This document shows, piece by piece, positions 48,867 through 57,660 of a stretch of DNA of 64,000 nucleotides. The position numbers and the translations under genes are program-made. Under the pieces are notes generated by a model, which saw only the letters and a program-made list of their open reading frames with translations, was not told the origin of the DNA and ran no database searches. The DNA comes from Streptomyces longwoodensis (GTDB lineage Bacteria > Actinomycetota > Actinomycetes > Streptomycetales > Streptomycetaceae), in contig NZ_KQ948561.1 of assembly GCF_001514125.1 (NCBI RefSeq), positions 62,001-126,000 on the forward strand, given 5' to 3'. How positions within the stretch are numbered: the stretch's first letter is position 1; the number at the start of each line of letters is the position of its first letter.

Positions 48867-50513
48867 GTGCACGACGACCTGATGGCCCGGGCCCGGGCGT
48901 GGCTCGCCGAGGACCCGGACCCCGAGACCCGCGACGAGCTGGCCGCCCTCCTCGCGTCCGGTGACACCGCCGGACTCGCCGCCCGCTTCGCCGGCACCCT
49001 GCAGTTCGGCACCGCCGGGCTGCGCGGCGAGCTGGGCGCCGGCCCGATGCGCATGAACCGCTCGGTCGTCATCCGCGCCGCCGCCGGCCTGGCCGCGTAC
49101 CTGAAGGCGAACGGCACCCCCCACGGCGGCGCCGACGCCGGCCTGGTCGTCATCGGCTACGACGCCCGCCACAAGTCCGCGGACTTCGCCCGCGACACCG
49201 CCGCCGTGATGACCGGCGCAGGCCTGCGCGCGGCCGTCCTGCCCCGCCCGCTGCCGACCCCGGTGCTCGCGTTCGCCATACGGCACCTCGGCGCGGTCGC
49301 CGGCGTGGAGGTCACCGCCAGCCACAACCCGCCGCGCGACAACGGCTACAAGGTCTACCTGGGCGACGGCTCCCAGATCGTCCCGCCCGCCGACGCCGGC
49401 ATCGCCGCGGAGATCGACGCGATCGCCGCCCTCGCCGACGTGCCGCGCCCCGACGGGGGCTGGCTGACGCTGGACGACTCCGTGCTGGAGGCGTACCTCG
49501 CGCGCACCGACGCCGTGCTGTCGCCGGGTTCGCCGCGCACCGCCCGCACCGTGTACACGGCGATGCACGGCGTCGGCAAGGACGTCCTGCTCGCCGCGTT
49601 CGCCCGGGCCGGGTTCCCCGCGCCCGTGCTGGTCGCCGAGCAGGCCGAGCCCGACCCGCTGTTCCCGACCGTGGCCTTCCCCAACCCGGAGGAGCCCGGC
49701 GCGATGGACCTCGCCTTCGCCACGGCGCGGGAGGCCGACCCCGACCTGGTGATCGCCAACGACCCGGACGCCGACCGCTGCGCGGTGGCCGTCAAGGACG
49801 GCGGCGCCTGGCGCATGCTGCGCGGCGACGAGGTGGGCGCGCTGCTCGGCGCGCACCTGGTGGCCCGCGGCGCGCGCGGCACCTTCGCCGAGTCGATCGT
49901 CTCCTCCTCCCTGCTCGGCCGGATCGCCGAGAAGGCGGGCCTGCCCTTCGAGGAGACCCTGACGGGCTTCAAGTGGATCGCCCGCGTCGACGGCCTGCGC
50001 TACGGCTACGAGGAGGCCCTCGGCTACTGCGTGGACCCCGAGGGGGTGCGCGACAAGGACGGCATCACCGCCGCCCTGCTCGTCACCGAGCTCGCCTCCG
50101 CCCTCAAGGCCGAGGGCCGCACCCTGGTGGACCTGCTGGACGACCTCGCCGTGGAGCACGGGCTGCACGCGACCGACCAGCTGTCGGTCCGGGTGGAGGA
50201 CCTGTCGGTGATCGCCGACGCCATGCGCCGGCTGCGCGAGCACCCGCCGACGGAGCTGGCGGGCCTTCCCGTCACCCGCGCGGAGGACCTCGAGCGGGGC
50301 ACGGAGGCCCTGCCGCCGACCGACGGCCTGCGCTACACGCTCGACGGCGCCCGGGTCGTGGTCCGCCCCAGCGGCACCGAGCCCAAGCTGAAGTGCTACC
50401 TGGAGGTGGTCGTCCCGGTCGACGGCCACGCGGCGCTCCCGGCGGCCCGCACCAGGGCCACGGAACTCCTCACGGCGATCAAGCGGGACCTGTCGGCAGC
50501 CGCCGGCATCTGA
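48867..50513 (+). CDS. Phosphomannomutase / phosphopentomutase-like phosphohexomutase
   Basis: The protein is 548 aa. The phosphoserine loop is TASHNPPRDNGYK, the metal loop NDPDADRCAV and the C-terminal phosphate site PSGTEPKLK. The sequence FGTAGLRGELGAGPMRMNRSV marks the PGM2-like branch, which includes enzymes active on ribose- and deoxyribose-phosphates. Because it lies between punA and deoC it is likely the step that converts (deoxy)ribose-1-P to the 5-P. Mannose or glucose phosphates remain possible substrates. Confidence 0.85.
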   Translation: MHDDLMARARAWLAEDPDPETRDELAALLASGDTAGLAARFAGTLQFGTAGLRGELGAGPMRMNRSVVIRAAAGLAAYLKANGTPHGGADAGLVVIGYDARHKSADFARDTAAVMTGAGLRAAVLPRPLPTPVLAFAIRHLGAVAGVEVTASHNPPRDNGYKVYLGDGSQIVPPADAGIAAEIDAIAALADVPRPDGGWLTLDDSVLEAYLARTDAVLSPGSPRTARTVYTAMHGVGKDVLLAAFARAGFPAPVLVAEQAEPDPLFPTVAFPNPEEPGAMDLAFATAREADPDLVIANDPDADRCAVAVKDGGAWRMLRGDEVGALLGAHLVARGARGTFAESIVSSSLLGRIAEKAGLPFEETLTGFKWIARVDGLRYGYEEALGYCVDPEGVRDKDGITAALLVTELASALKAEGRTLVDLLDDLAVEHGLHATDQLSVRVEDLSVIADAMRRLREHPPTELAGLPVTRAEDLERGTEALPPTDGLRYTLDGARVVVRPSGTEPKLKCYLEVVVPVDGHAALPAARTRATELLTAIKRDLSAAAGI

Positions 50514-50688
50514 GCCCCGGGGGGCGCCATGGAGTAGTTCCCGCACCCGTGCCGCGCGGCCCACGTCGTGGCACTCCATCGGGTGAATCCCCCACGCCAG
50601 CCGACGCACGCTGCGCGCGGGGCCGCTCCGGGCGGGCAACGGTGGACCGGTACGTCCGTCCACCGAGTCCGTGCCCGGAGCCGCCGCC

Positions 50689-51882
50689 GTGACCCCCACC
50701 GCCCCCGACACCGCCCGCGGCGCAGGCGTCCCGGGCACCCGGCGCCGGTCCCCCGCCCCGGCCGCGCCGCGCACGTACCGGCCGGGCCCTGCGTACGCGG
50801 CGCCCGCGCTGCTGGCGTACCTCGCGGTGCGGCTCACGGGGCTGCTGTTCCTCACCGTCTGGGCGCACCGGCGCCACCACGGCGTCTGGCCGGTCCTCGC
50901 GACCCACTGGGACGCCGACTGGTACCTGGGGATCGCCGACCACGGGTACGCGCGCACCCTGGGCACCGCCTTCGACGCGAACAACCTGGCGTTCTTCCCG
51001 CTGTACCCGGTGCTGGTCAAGGCGGTCGCGGCGGTCACCCCGGGCAGCCGGGCCACGACGGGCCTGTGCCTCGCGGTCGCCGCCTCGTTCGCGGCCGCCT
51101 GGGGGATCTTCGCCGTCGGCGACCGGCTGCACGGCCGGCGTACGGGGGTGCTGCTGACCGTGCTGTGGGCGGCGCTGCCGGTCGGGCTGGTGCAGTGGAT
51201 GGGGTACACCGAGTCGCTGTTCACGGCGTGCGCGGCCTGGGCGCTGTACGCGGTGCTCGCGCGGCACTGGATCACGGCCGGGGTGCTGGCGTCGCTGGCC
51301 GGGCTCACCCGGCCGACCGGCGTGGCGGTGGCCGCCGCGGTCGTCGTGGCGGCGCTGCTCGCCCTGCGCCGGCGGCCGGTCCCGCCGCGGGCCCTGGCCG
51401 CGGTGTTCCTCGCGCCGCTCGGCTGGTGCGGGTACGTCGGCTGGGTGGGGCTGCGCCTGCACCGCTGGGACGGCTACTTCGCCGTACAGCGGCTGTGGCA
51501 CAACGAGTGGGACGGCGGGGCGGAGACCCTGCGCCGGTTCCGGGAGCTGCTCGGGCGGGACTCGACGCCGGAGCTGTTCCTCGTGGTGGTGACCGTGACG
51601 CTGCTGGCATCGGTGGTGCTGTACGGGCTGTCGCTGGCGGACCGGCAGCCGGTGGCGCTGCTGGTGTTCACCGGGGTGCTGCTGGTGATCGTGCTGGGCA
51701 GCGGCGGGGTGTACTTCCCGCGGGCCCGCTTCCTGCTGCCCGGCTTCCCGCTGCTGCTGCCCGTGGCCCTGCACCTGCACCGGGCCTCGCGGCGCTTCCG
51801 GGCCCTGGCGCTGGCGGCGGCGGTGCTGGGCGGCGCGTACTGCGGCGCCTACATGTCCCTGGTGTGGCCGAGCGCCCCGTAG
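50689..51882 (+). CDS. PIG-V-like membrane mannosyltransferase
   Basis: The protein is about 397 aa with 9-10 hydrophobic spans. The early luminal loop THWDADWYLGIADHGYA holds the acidic DxD-type residues expected of polyprenol-phosphate-mannose dependent transferases. FFPLYPVLV and the middle block LVQWMGYTESLF are characteristic of PIG-V/GT-C proteins. The acceptor is unknown; in Streptomyces such enzymes serve protein O-mannosylation or glycolipids. I prefer GTG 50689 (GGAG eight bases upstream) over GTG 50671. Confidence 0.8.
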   Translation: MTPTAPDTARGAGVPGTRRRSPAPAAPRTYRPGPAYAAPALLAYLAVRLTGLLFLTVWAHRRHHGVWPVLATHWDADWYLGIADHGYARTLGTAFDANNLAFFPLYPVLVKAVAAVTPGSRATTGLCLAVAASFAAAWGIFAVGDRLHGRRTGVLLTVLWAALPVGLVQWMGYTESLFTACAAWALYAVLARHWITAGVLASLAGLTRPTGVAVAAAVVVAALLALRRRPVPPRALAAVFLAPLGWCGYVGWVGLRLHRWDGYFAVQRLWHNEWDGGAETLRRFRELLGRDSTPELFLVVVTVTLLASVVLYGLSLADRQPVALLVFTGVLLVIVLGSGGVYFPRARFLLPGFPLLLPVALHLHRASRRFRALALAAAVLGGAYCGAYMSLVWPSAP

Positions 51883-51943
51883 CGTCCGCCGTCCGGATCG
51901 GTCCCGCGTCGCGCGTCGCGGGGTCCGGTGCGCCGCCGTCCGC

Positions 51944-52657
51944 TCAGCCGACGGCGATGAGGATCACCAGCAGCACCGCTCCCGCGAGCGCCGGGCCCAG
52001 GATCTCCCAGGCCCACCGCACGGTGACCTCGTCCGGGCCGGCCGGCGGGGGTCCCGCGGTCTTCTCGTGGTCCGCGTGCAGGTGGCGCAGCTCGTCCATC
52101 ACCTTGTCGGTCTCCGCCCGCAGGGGACCCTCGGGCACCTCCGGGACCACGGCGCCGCGCGAGGGACCGCCGAAGGCGCCGCGCGACCCCCTCGTACCGC
52201 GTCCCTCGCGCCCGGCCGCGGCCTCGGCCCGCAGCCGGGCGTCCTTGCGCGAGGCGCGCTTGCGGGCGCGCAGGGACACCGGGATGGCCCACAACTGGTA
52301 CGTGTCGCCGTCGGCGGTGACGGCCTCGTTGGAGAAGCCGGACCGCAGGGAGACGACCCGGCCCCAGGGCAGCACGACGACCCGGAAGGGGTTGCGCACC
52401 CGCAGCCGCTCCGGGTTCGCGAAGACGGCGGGCCGCAGGGTGAACGCGACCACCAGCGGGACGGCGAGGAGCAGCGAGGCGAGCGCCAGCCAGGGGACGC
52501 GGCCCTCGCCGACGACGAGCGCGTCGATGCCGAGCCATCCCATGAGGGCGAGCAGCAGCACCCCGCCGGCCATGCCCGCGGGCGACCGGTAGATCCGGTC
52601 CTTGACGGCGGGGACCGGGGGCTGCGGCTCGGGTGACTCGTGGTCGGGGGTCGTCAT
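51944..52657 (-). CDS. Membrane protein with bacterial PH-like domain
   Basis: The protein is 237 aa. Two spans lie at about residues 28-48 and 55-75. A PH-like (bPH) domain follows, with LRVRNPFRVVVLPWGRVVSL and DTYQLWAIPVSLRARKR. A disordered Arg/Gly region links to a third span at the end (WEILGPALAGAVLLVILIAVG). No function is known. It is divergent from deoC and encoded tail-to-tail with the mannosyltransferase. Confidence 0.8.
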   Translation of the reverse strand: MTTPDHESPEPQPPVPAVKDRIYRSPAGMAGGVLLLALMGWLGIDALVVGEGRVPWLALASLLLAVPLVVAFTLRPAVFANPERLRVRNPFRVVVLPWGRVVSLRSGFSNEAVTADGDTYQLWAIPVSLRARKRASRKDARLRAEAAAGREGRGTRGSRGAFGGPSRGAVVPEVPEGPLRAETDKVMDELRHLHADHEKTAGPPPAGPDEVTVRWAWEILGPALAGAVLLVILIAVG

Positions 52658-52741
52658 GCGCCCGATTCTGCCTCAGCGCCCCCGGGCCGGCCCGACCGCC
52701 TCCACGCGCCCGTTCCGCCCGCCCGCGGTCGCCGCCGAGGC

Positions 52742-52777
52742 TGTACAGCCGCTACGCGCGTAGATATGCTCGTCTGG
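52742..52777 (+). promoter_or_regulatory. deoC promoter containing operator CTACGCGCGTAG (52752-52763)
   Basis: TGTACA (52742-52747) and TATGCT (52765-52770) are spaced by 17 bp. The palindrome fills the spacer and continues as AT to give CTACGCGCGTAGAT. The start point would be the G of GTG 52777, giving a leaderless mRNA. A protein bound there would prevent polymerase access, and the same 12 bases occur at punA. Confidence 0.65.
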
Positions 52778-53742
52778 TGACCATGCCCACTACCGCACCC
52801 ACAGCCAACGCTCTCGCCGACGTCACCGCGTCCGACAGCACGCTGCGCCGCTTCCTGCACGGGCTGCCCGGCGTCGACGCGGTCGGCCTGGAGGCGCGCG
52901 CCGCCTCGCTAGGCACCCGTTCCATCAAGACCACCGCGAAGGCGTACGCGATCGACCTCGCCATCTCGATGGTCGACCTGACGACGCTGGAAGGCGCGGA
53001 CACCCCGGGCAAGGTCCGGGCGCTCGGCGCCAAGGCGGTCCTGCCCGACCCGACCGACCGCACGGCGCCCGCCACGGCCGCGGTCTGCGTCTACCCCGAC
53101 ATGGTGGCCGTCGCCAAGCAGGCCGTCGCCGGCTCCGGCGTGAAGGTCGCCTCGGTCGCCACCGCCTTCCCCGCGGGCCGCGCCGCGCTGGAGGTGAAGC
53201 TCGCCGACGTGCGCGACGCCGTCGCCGCCGGCGCCGACGAGGTGGACATGGTCATCGACCGCGGGGCGTTCCTCGCGGGCAAGTACCTCAAGGTGTACGA
53301 CGAGATCGTCGCCGTGAAGGAGGCCTGCGGCGGCGCCGCCCGCCTGAAGGTCATCTTCGAGACCGGCGAGCTGTCGACGTACGACAACATCCGCCGGGCC
53401 AGCTGGCTCGGGATGCTGGCCGGCGCCGACTTCATCAAGACGTCGACCGGCAAGGTCGCCGTCAACGCGACCCCCGCGAACACCCTGCTGATGCTGGAGG
53501 CGGTCCGCGACTTCCGGGCGCAGACCGGCGTCCAGGTCGGCGTGAAGCCGGCGGGCGGCATCCGCACCAGCAAGGACGCGATCAAGTTCCTGGTCCTGGT
53601 CAACGAGACCGTGGGCGAGGACTGGCTGGACAACCACTGGTTCCGCTTCGGCGCCTCCTCGCTCCTGAACGACCTGCTGATGCAGCGCCAGAAGCTGGCC
53701 ACCGGCCGCTACTCCGGCCCCGACTACGTGACGGTGGACTGA
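52777..53742 (+). CDS. deoC: Deoxyribose-phosphate aldolase
   Basis: The protein is 321 aa from GTG 52777 (ATG 52783 is the alternative). The Schiff-base lysine is in FIKTSTGK, with the partner lysine in GVKPAGGIRTSKDA (key VKPAGG). VCVYPDMV and VDMVIDRGAFLAG are also typical. It splits deoxyribose-5-phosphate to glyceraldehyde-3-phosphate and acetaldehyde. An aldehyde dehydrogenase gene follows six bases after the stop, a natural partner for removing acetaldehyde. Confidence 0.94.
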   Translation: MTMPTTAPTANALADVTASDSTLRRFLHGLPGVDAVGLEARAASLGTRSIKTTAKAYAIDLAISMVDLTTLEGADTPGKVRALGAKAVLPDPTDRTAPATAAVCVYPDMVAVAKQAVAGSGVKVASVATAFPAGRAALEVKLADVRDAVAAGADEVDMVIDRGAFLAGKYLKVYDEIVAVKEACGGAARLKVIFETGELSTYDNIRRASWLGMLAGADFIKTSTGKVAVNATPANTLLMLEAVRDFRAQTGVQVGVKPAGGIRTSKDAIKFLVLVNETVGEDWLDNHWFRFGASSLLNDLLMQRQKLATGRYSGPDYVTVD

Positions 53743-53748
53743 TTCCCC

Positions 53749-55185
53749 ATGGCTTCCGCATTCGAGTACGCACCGGCGCCCGAGTCCCGCTCGGTCGTCG
53801 ACATCGCCCCGTCCTACGGCCTGTTCGTCGACGGTGAGTTCACCGAGGCCGCCGACGGCAAGGTCTTCAAGACGATCAGCCCCAGCACGGAGGAGGTCCT
53901 CTCCGAGGTCGCCCGGGCCGGGGCCGAGGACGTCGACCGCGCCGTCCGGGCCGCCCGCAAGGCGTTCGGGACCTGGTCCGCGCTGCCGGGCGCCGAGCGC
54001 GCCAAGTACCTGTTCCGCATCGCCCGGATCATCCAGGAGCGCAGCCGCGAGCTGGCCGTCCTGGAGACGCTGGACAACGGCAAGCCGATCCGGGAGACCC
54101 GCGACGCGGACCTCCCGCTGGTCGCCGCGCACTTCTTCTACTACGCGGGCTGGGCCGACAAGCTGGAGCACGCCGGCTTCGGCGCGCGCCCGCGGCCGCT
54201 CGGCGTCGCCGGCCAGGTCATCCCCTGGAACTTCCCGCTGCTGATGCTGGCGTGGAAGATCGCCCCGGCGCTGGCGACCGGCAACACGGTCGTCCTCAAG
54301 CCCGCCGAGACGACGCCCCTGTCGGCGCTGTTCTTCGCGGACGTCTGCCGCCAGGCGGGCCTGCCCCGGGGCGTCGTCAACATCCTCCCCGGCTACGGTG
54401 ACGCGGGCGCCGCGCTGGTCGCGCACCCGGACGTGAACAAGGTGGCCTTCACCGGCTCCACGGCCGTCGGCAAGGAGATCGCGCGCACCGTCGCCGGCAC
54501 CCGCAAGAAGCTGACGCTGGAACTGGGCGGCAAGGGCGCCAACATCGTCTTCGACGACGCCCCGATCGACCAGGCGGTCGAGGGGATCGTCAACGGCATC
54601 TTCTTCAACCAGGGCCAGGTGTGCTGCGCGGGCAGCCGCCTGCTGGTGCAGGAGTCCGTCGAGGAGGAGCTGCTGGACGCCCTCAAGCGCCGGCTGTCCA
54701 CGCTGCGCCTCGGCGACCCGCTGGACAAGAACACCGACATCGGCGCGATCAACTCCGAGGAGCAGCTCACCCGGATCACCCGGCTCGTCGAGCAGGGCGA
54801 GGCGGAGGGCGCCGAGCGCTGGTCCCCGCAGTGCGAGATCCCCTCGGCGGGCTACTGGTTCGCGCCGACGCTGTTCACGAAGGTCACCCAGGCGCACACG
54901 GTCGCCCGCGACGAGATCTTCGGCCCGGTGCTGTCGGTCCTGACCTTCCGCACCCCGGACGAGGCGGTCGCCAAGGCGAACAACACGCCGTACGGCCTGT
55001 CGGCGGGCGTCTGGACGGAGAAGGGCTCGCGGATCCTGGCGGTGGCGGGCAAGCTGCGCGCGGGCGTGATCTGGTCCAACACGTTCAACAAGTTCGACCC
55101 GACCTCGCCGTTCGGCGGTTACAAGGAGTCGGGCTTCGGCCGCGAGGGCGGCCGCCACGGCCTGGAGGCGTACCTCGATGTCTGA
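53749..55185 (+). CDS. NAD(P)-dependent aldehyde dehydrogenase
   Basis: The protein is 478 aa, full ALDH length. The cofactor motif is IPWNFPLLM and FTGSTAVGKEI. The catalytic Glu is in LELGGKGANIVF and the catalytic Cys in GQVCCAGSRLLVQ. EIFGPVLSV and GGYKESGFGREGG complete the family pattern. It should oxidise aldehydes to acids, plausibly the acetaldehyde from DeoC. Its stop codon is overlapped by the second aldehyde dehydrogenase gene. Confidence 0.92.
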   Translation: MASAFEYAPAPESRSVVDIAPSYGLFVDGEFTEAADGKVFKTISPSTEEVLSEVARAGAEDVDRAVRAARKAFGTWSALPGAERAKYLFRIARIIQERSRELAVLETLDNGKPIRETRDADLPLVAAHFFYYAGWADKLEHAGFGARPRPLGVAGQVIPWNFPLLMLAWKIAPALATGNTVVLKPAETTPLSALFFADVCRQAGLPRGVVNILPGYGDAGAALVAHPDVNKVAFTGSTAVGKEIARTVAGTRKKLTLELGGKGANIVFDDAPIDQAVEGIVNGIFFNQGQVCCAGSRLLVQESVEEELLDALKRRLSTLRLGDPLDKNTDIGAINSEEQLTRITRLVEQGEAEGAERWSPQCEIPSAGYWFAPTLFTKVTQAHTVARDEIFGPVLSVLTFRTPDEAVAKANNTPYGLSAGVWTEKGSRILAVAGKLRAGVIWSNTFNKFDPTSPFGGYKESGFGREGGRHGLEAYLDV

Positions 55186-56200
55186 CAAGACCCACAAGGC
55201 CCACAAGGCCCACAAGGCGTCCAGGGCCCAGAAGGCGGGCGGGACCCACGAGGCCGCCGCGGACGTCGAGGCCGTCCCGGCCGTCACGGGTGACGGGACG
55301 GCCCCGGCCGCCGGTGCCGGGCCGCGGGTGACGGTCCTCAAGACCTACAAGCTGTACGTGGGCGGGAAGTTCCCGCGTTCCGAGAGCGGCCGGGTGTACG
55401 AGGTGACGGACTCCGAGGGCAACTGGCTGGCGAACGCGCCGCGGGCGAGCCGCAAGGACGCCCGGGACGCGGTGGTGGCCGCGCGCAAGGCGTTCGGCGG
55501 CTGGTCCGGCGCGACCGCCTACAACCGCGGCCAGGTGCTGTACCGGGTCGCGGAGATGCTGGAGGGCCGCCGGCACCAGTTCGTGCGCGAGGTGGCCGAC
55601 GCCGAGGGCCTGTCCGAGGCGCGGGCCGCCGGGGTCGTGGACGCCACGATCGACCGGTGGGTCTGGTACGCGGGCTGGACCGACAAGATCGCCCAGGTGA
55701 CCGGCGGCGCCAACCCGGTGGCCGGCCCGTACTTCAACCTCTCCTCGCCCGAACCGACAGGCGTGGTCGCGGTGCTGGCCCCGCAGGAGTCGTCGTTCCT
55801 GGGCCTGGTCTCGGTGCTCGCCCCGGTGATCGCCACGGGCAACACCGCGGTCCTGGTGGCCAGCGAGCGCGCCCCGCTGCCCGCGCTGTCCCTGGCCGAG
55901 GTCCTGGCCACCTCCGACGTGCCGGGCGGGGTCGTCAACGTCCTGTCCGGCGGTACGGCGGAGCTCGCGGCGCCCCTCGCCGCGCACCAGGACGTCAACG
56001 CGATCGACCTCGCGGGCGCCGACGAGCAGCTGGCGAAGGAGCTGGAGGTCGCGGCGGCGGACAACCTGAAGCGGGTGCTCCGTCCACAGCCTGTGGATTA
56101 CTTCGCCACCCCCGGCACCGACCGCATGACCGCGTTCCTGGAGACCAAGACGGTCTGGCACCCCACGGGTTCGCTGGGCGCGTCGGGCTCGTCGTACTGA
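55178..56200 (+). CDS. Truncated aldehyde-dehydrogenase-like protein without catalytic Cys
   Basis: The protein is 340 aa. It has a Lys/His-rich start (KAHKAHKAHKA-type repeat) and then only the N-terminal, cofactor-binding half of an ALDH fold: KLYVGGKFPRSESGR, LAPQESSFLGLVSVLAPVIATGN (key LAPVIATGN), and DLAGADEQ where FTGS would be. The LELGG Glu, catalytic Cys and C-domain are absent. It ends with VDYFATPGTDRMTAFLETKTVWHPTG, key FLETKTVWHPTG, a defined end that does not look like a frameshift. It overlaps the full ALDH by eight bases, so it probably partners it rather than acting alone. Confidence 0.78.
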   Translation: MSDKTHKAHKAHKASRAQKAGGTHEAAADVEAVPAVTGDGTAPAAGAGPRVTVLKTYKLYVGGKFPRSESGRVYEVTDSEGNWLANAPRASRKDARDAVVAARKAFGGWSGATAYNRGQVLYRVAEMLEGRRHQFVREVADAEGLSEARAAGVVDATIDRWVWYAGWTDKIAQVTGGANPVAGPYFNLSSPEPTGVVAVLAPQESSFLGLVSVLAPVIATGNTAVLVASERAPLPALSLAEVLATSDVPGGVVNVLSGGTAELAAPLAAHQDVNAIDLAGADEQLAKELEVAAADNLKRVLRPQPVDYFATPGTDRMTAFLETKTVWHPTGSLGASGSSY

Positions 56201-56235
56201 CGGCCGGCCACCCCGGGGCGACGCCCCCCTGAGCA

Positions 56236-56273
56236 GGGCCGCGGCTCCTCCCCGTCCGGGGGAACCGCGGCCC
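56236..56273 (+). terminator. Terminator hairpin after the ALDH pair
   Basis: A 9-bp outer stem (56236-56244 with 56265-56273) plus an inner CCCC/GGGG pairing lies between the ALDH operon and the convergent secreted-protein gene. It can work on both strands. Confidence 0.7.
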
Positions 56274-56288
56274 TCCGCACGCGTGCCG

Positions 56289-56696
56289 TCAGGCGCCGAG
56301 CAGCCCCGTCACCTGTCCCACCACCGGGAGCGAGCCGATCGACGCCGCCTGGGCGACCGGCCTGGTCAGCATCTGGGAGTCGAGCGGCTTGAAGTCGGCG
56401 AGCTGGGTGCCGACGCCGTTGTCGAGCGGGTCGACGCCGGTGCCCGCGAGCGGGTTGGGCTTGAGGTTCGTCAGGGCGCCGGTCGCGTACGGCACCGCCT
56501 CCGTCAGCGCCCGCAGGCCCGACTGGGGGTCGATGTGGCCGAGTGAGGTGGGACGGGTGTGCACCCCGCCCAGGAGCGGCGCGCTGTCCGCCGCGGCCGC
56601 GGCACCCGCGCCCGCACCGAGGGCGACCCCCGCGGTGGCGAGGACGGCCAGGGCGCGCCGGCCGGTGGTGGTTTGGGGGAAGAGGTGTCGGGCCAT
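56289..56696 (-). CDS. Small secreted protein
   Basis: The protein is 135 aa. A signal peptide (TTTGRRALAVLATAGVALGAG, ending AAAAADSAP) should be cleaved near residue 37. The mature part is about 98 residues with no cysteine and includes GLRALTEAVPYATGAL and QAASIGSLPVVGQVTGLLG. No family is recognised. I use ATG 56696 with GGTGG upstream; GTG 56708 is possible. A similar size and layout is seen in the secreted protein at 62838. Confidence 0.75.
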   Translation of the reverse strand: MARHLFPQTTTGRRALAVLATAGVALGAGAGAAAAADSAPLLGGVHTRPTSLGHIDPQSGLRALTEAVPYATGALTNLKPNPLAGTGVDPLDNGVGTQLADFKPLDSQMLTRPVAQAASIGSLPVVGQVTGLLGA

Positions 56697-56824
56697 CGCT
56701 GCTGCCACCTTTGTGTGCGGAAAGTAAGCGGTTCAGCGCAGAGGGTAGTTGAGATGTGACGCGCGCTTCAAAGCCGACCCGCGGGGTCGTGGGGGGGCCG
56801 GGGGATGCCGCACACTGGTGTCCC

Positions 56825-57553
56825 GTGAGTCCCCATCCCCTCCCGCCCACGCGAGTCGTGCTGCTCTGCGGCCCTTCCGGCTCCGGCAAGTCCCTCCTCG
56901 CCGCCCGCTCGGGCCTGCCGGTCCTCCGGCTCGACGACTTCTACAAGGAGGCCGGCGACCCGACGCTGCCGCTGGTGGCGGGAAGTTCAGACATCGACTG
57001 GGACCACCCCGACTCCTGGGACGCGGACGCGGCCGTCGCCGCGATCGCCGAGCTGTGCCGCCAGGGCCGTACCCGGGTCCCGGTGTACGACATCTCCCTG
57101 AGCGCCCGCACCGGCGCGGACGCGCTCGACATCGGACCGACCCCGCTGTTCATCGCGGAGGGCATCTTCGCGGCGGAGATCGTGCGGCGCTGCCGGGAGC
57201 TGGGCCTGCTCGCGGACGCGCTGTGCCTGAGCCGCGGCCCGGTGAAGACGTTCCGCCGCCGTTTCCTGCGGGACCTGCGCGAGGGCCGCAAGTCGGTGCC
57301 GTTCCTGCTGCGCCGGGGCTGGCGCCTGATGCGCCTGGAACGCTCGATCGTGGCCCGCCAGACCGCGCTGGGCGCCCACGCCTGCGACCGCGACGAGGCC
57401 CTGGACCGGCTGGCGGCCGCGGGGACGGGCGGGACCGGTGTGCCGGGCGCGCGGGGCGCGCACGCGGTGCGGGACGTGCCGGACGTGCGGGACATGGACG
57501 GTGTGGCCGACGTGCAGGACACGCGGGACGCCCAGGAGCCGACCCCGGCGTAA
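56825..57553 (+). CDS. Uridine kinase-like P-loop NTPase
   Basis: The protein is 242 aa with a GTG start. Walker A GPSGSGKSLLA is at residues 16-26, followed by LRLDDFYKEAGDPTLP and IDWDHPDSWD, the substrate-binding DDFY and DxDHPxSxD patterns of uridine/cytidine kinases. IFAAEIV and RRRFLRDLREGRKSVPFLL follow. The last 40 residues are a loose Val/Arg/Asp repeat (VRDVPDVRDMDGVADVQDTRD-like) and probably disordered. It likely phosphorylates a nucleoside; exact substrate uncertain. A start at 56756 would be 23 residues longer but has no ribosome site. Confidence 0.82.
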   Translation: MSPHPLPPTRVVLLCGPSGSGKSLLAARSGLPVLRLDDFYKEAGDPTLPLVAGSSDIDWDHPDSWDADAAVAAIAELCRQGRTRVPVYDISLSARTGADALDIGPTPLFIAEGIFAAEIVRRCRELGLLADALCLSRGPVKTFRRRFLRDLREGRKSVPFLLRRGWRLMRLERSIVARQTALGAHACDRDEALDRLAAAGTGGTGVPGARGAHAVRDVPDVRDMDGVADVQDTRDAQEPTPA

Positions 57554-57618
57554 CGCCGACGCGCGCGGTGAACGTCCCCGGCCGCCGGCGCCCGGCCCGG
57601 CACGGCACGGCACACGAA

Positions 57619-57657
57619 AGCGGGACCGGACGGACCCCCCGGCCCTCCGGTCCCGCT
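57619..57657 (+). terminator. Terminator hairpin after uridine kinase-like gene
   Basis: A perfect 12-bp stem (57619-57630 with 57646-57657) with a 15-base loop is followed by CCCTTT. It lies about 65 bases past the stop. Confidence 0.75.
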
Positions 57658-57660
57658 CCC

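Noticed and set aside
55187-55218. CCCACAAGG triplet repeat at the start of the second ALDH as a regulatory iteron
   Set aside because: It is translated as KAH repeats within the reading frame and is explained by a basic low-complexity N-terminus.
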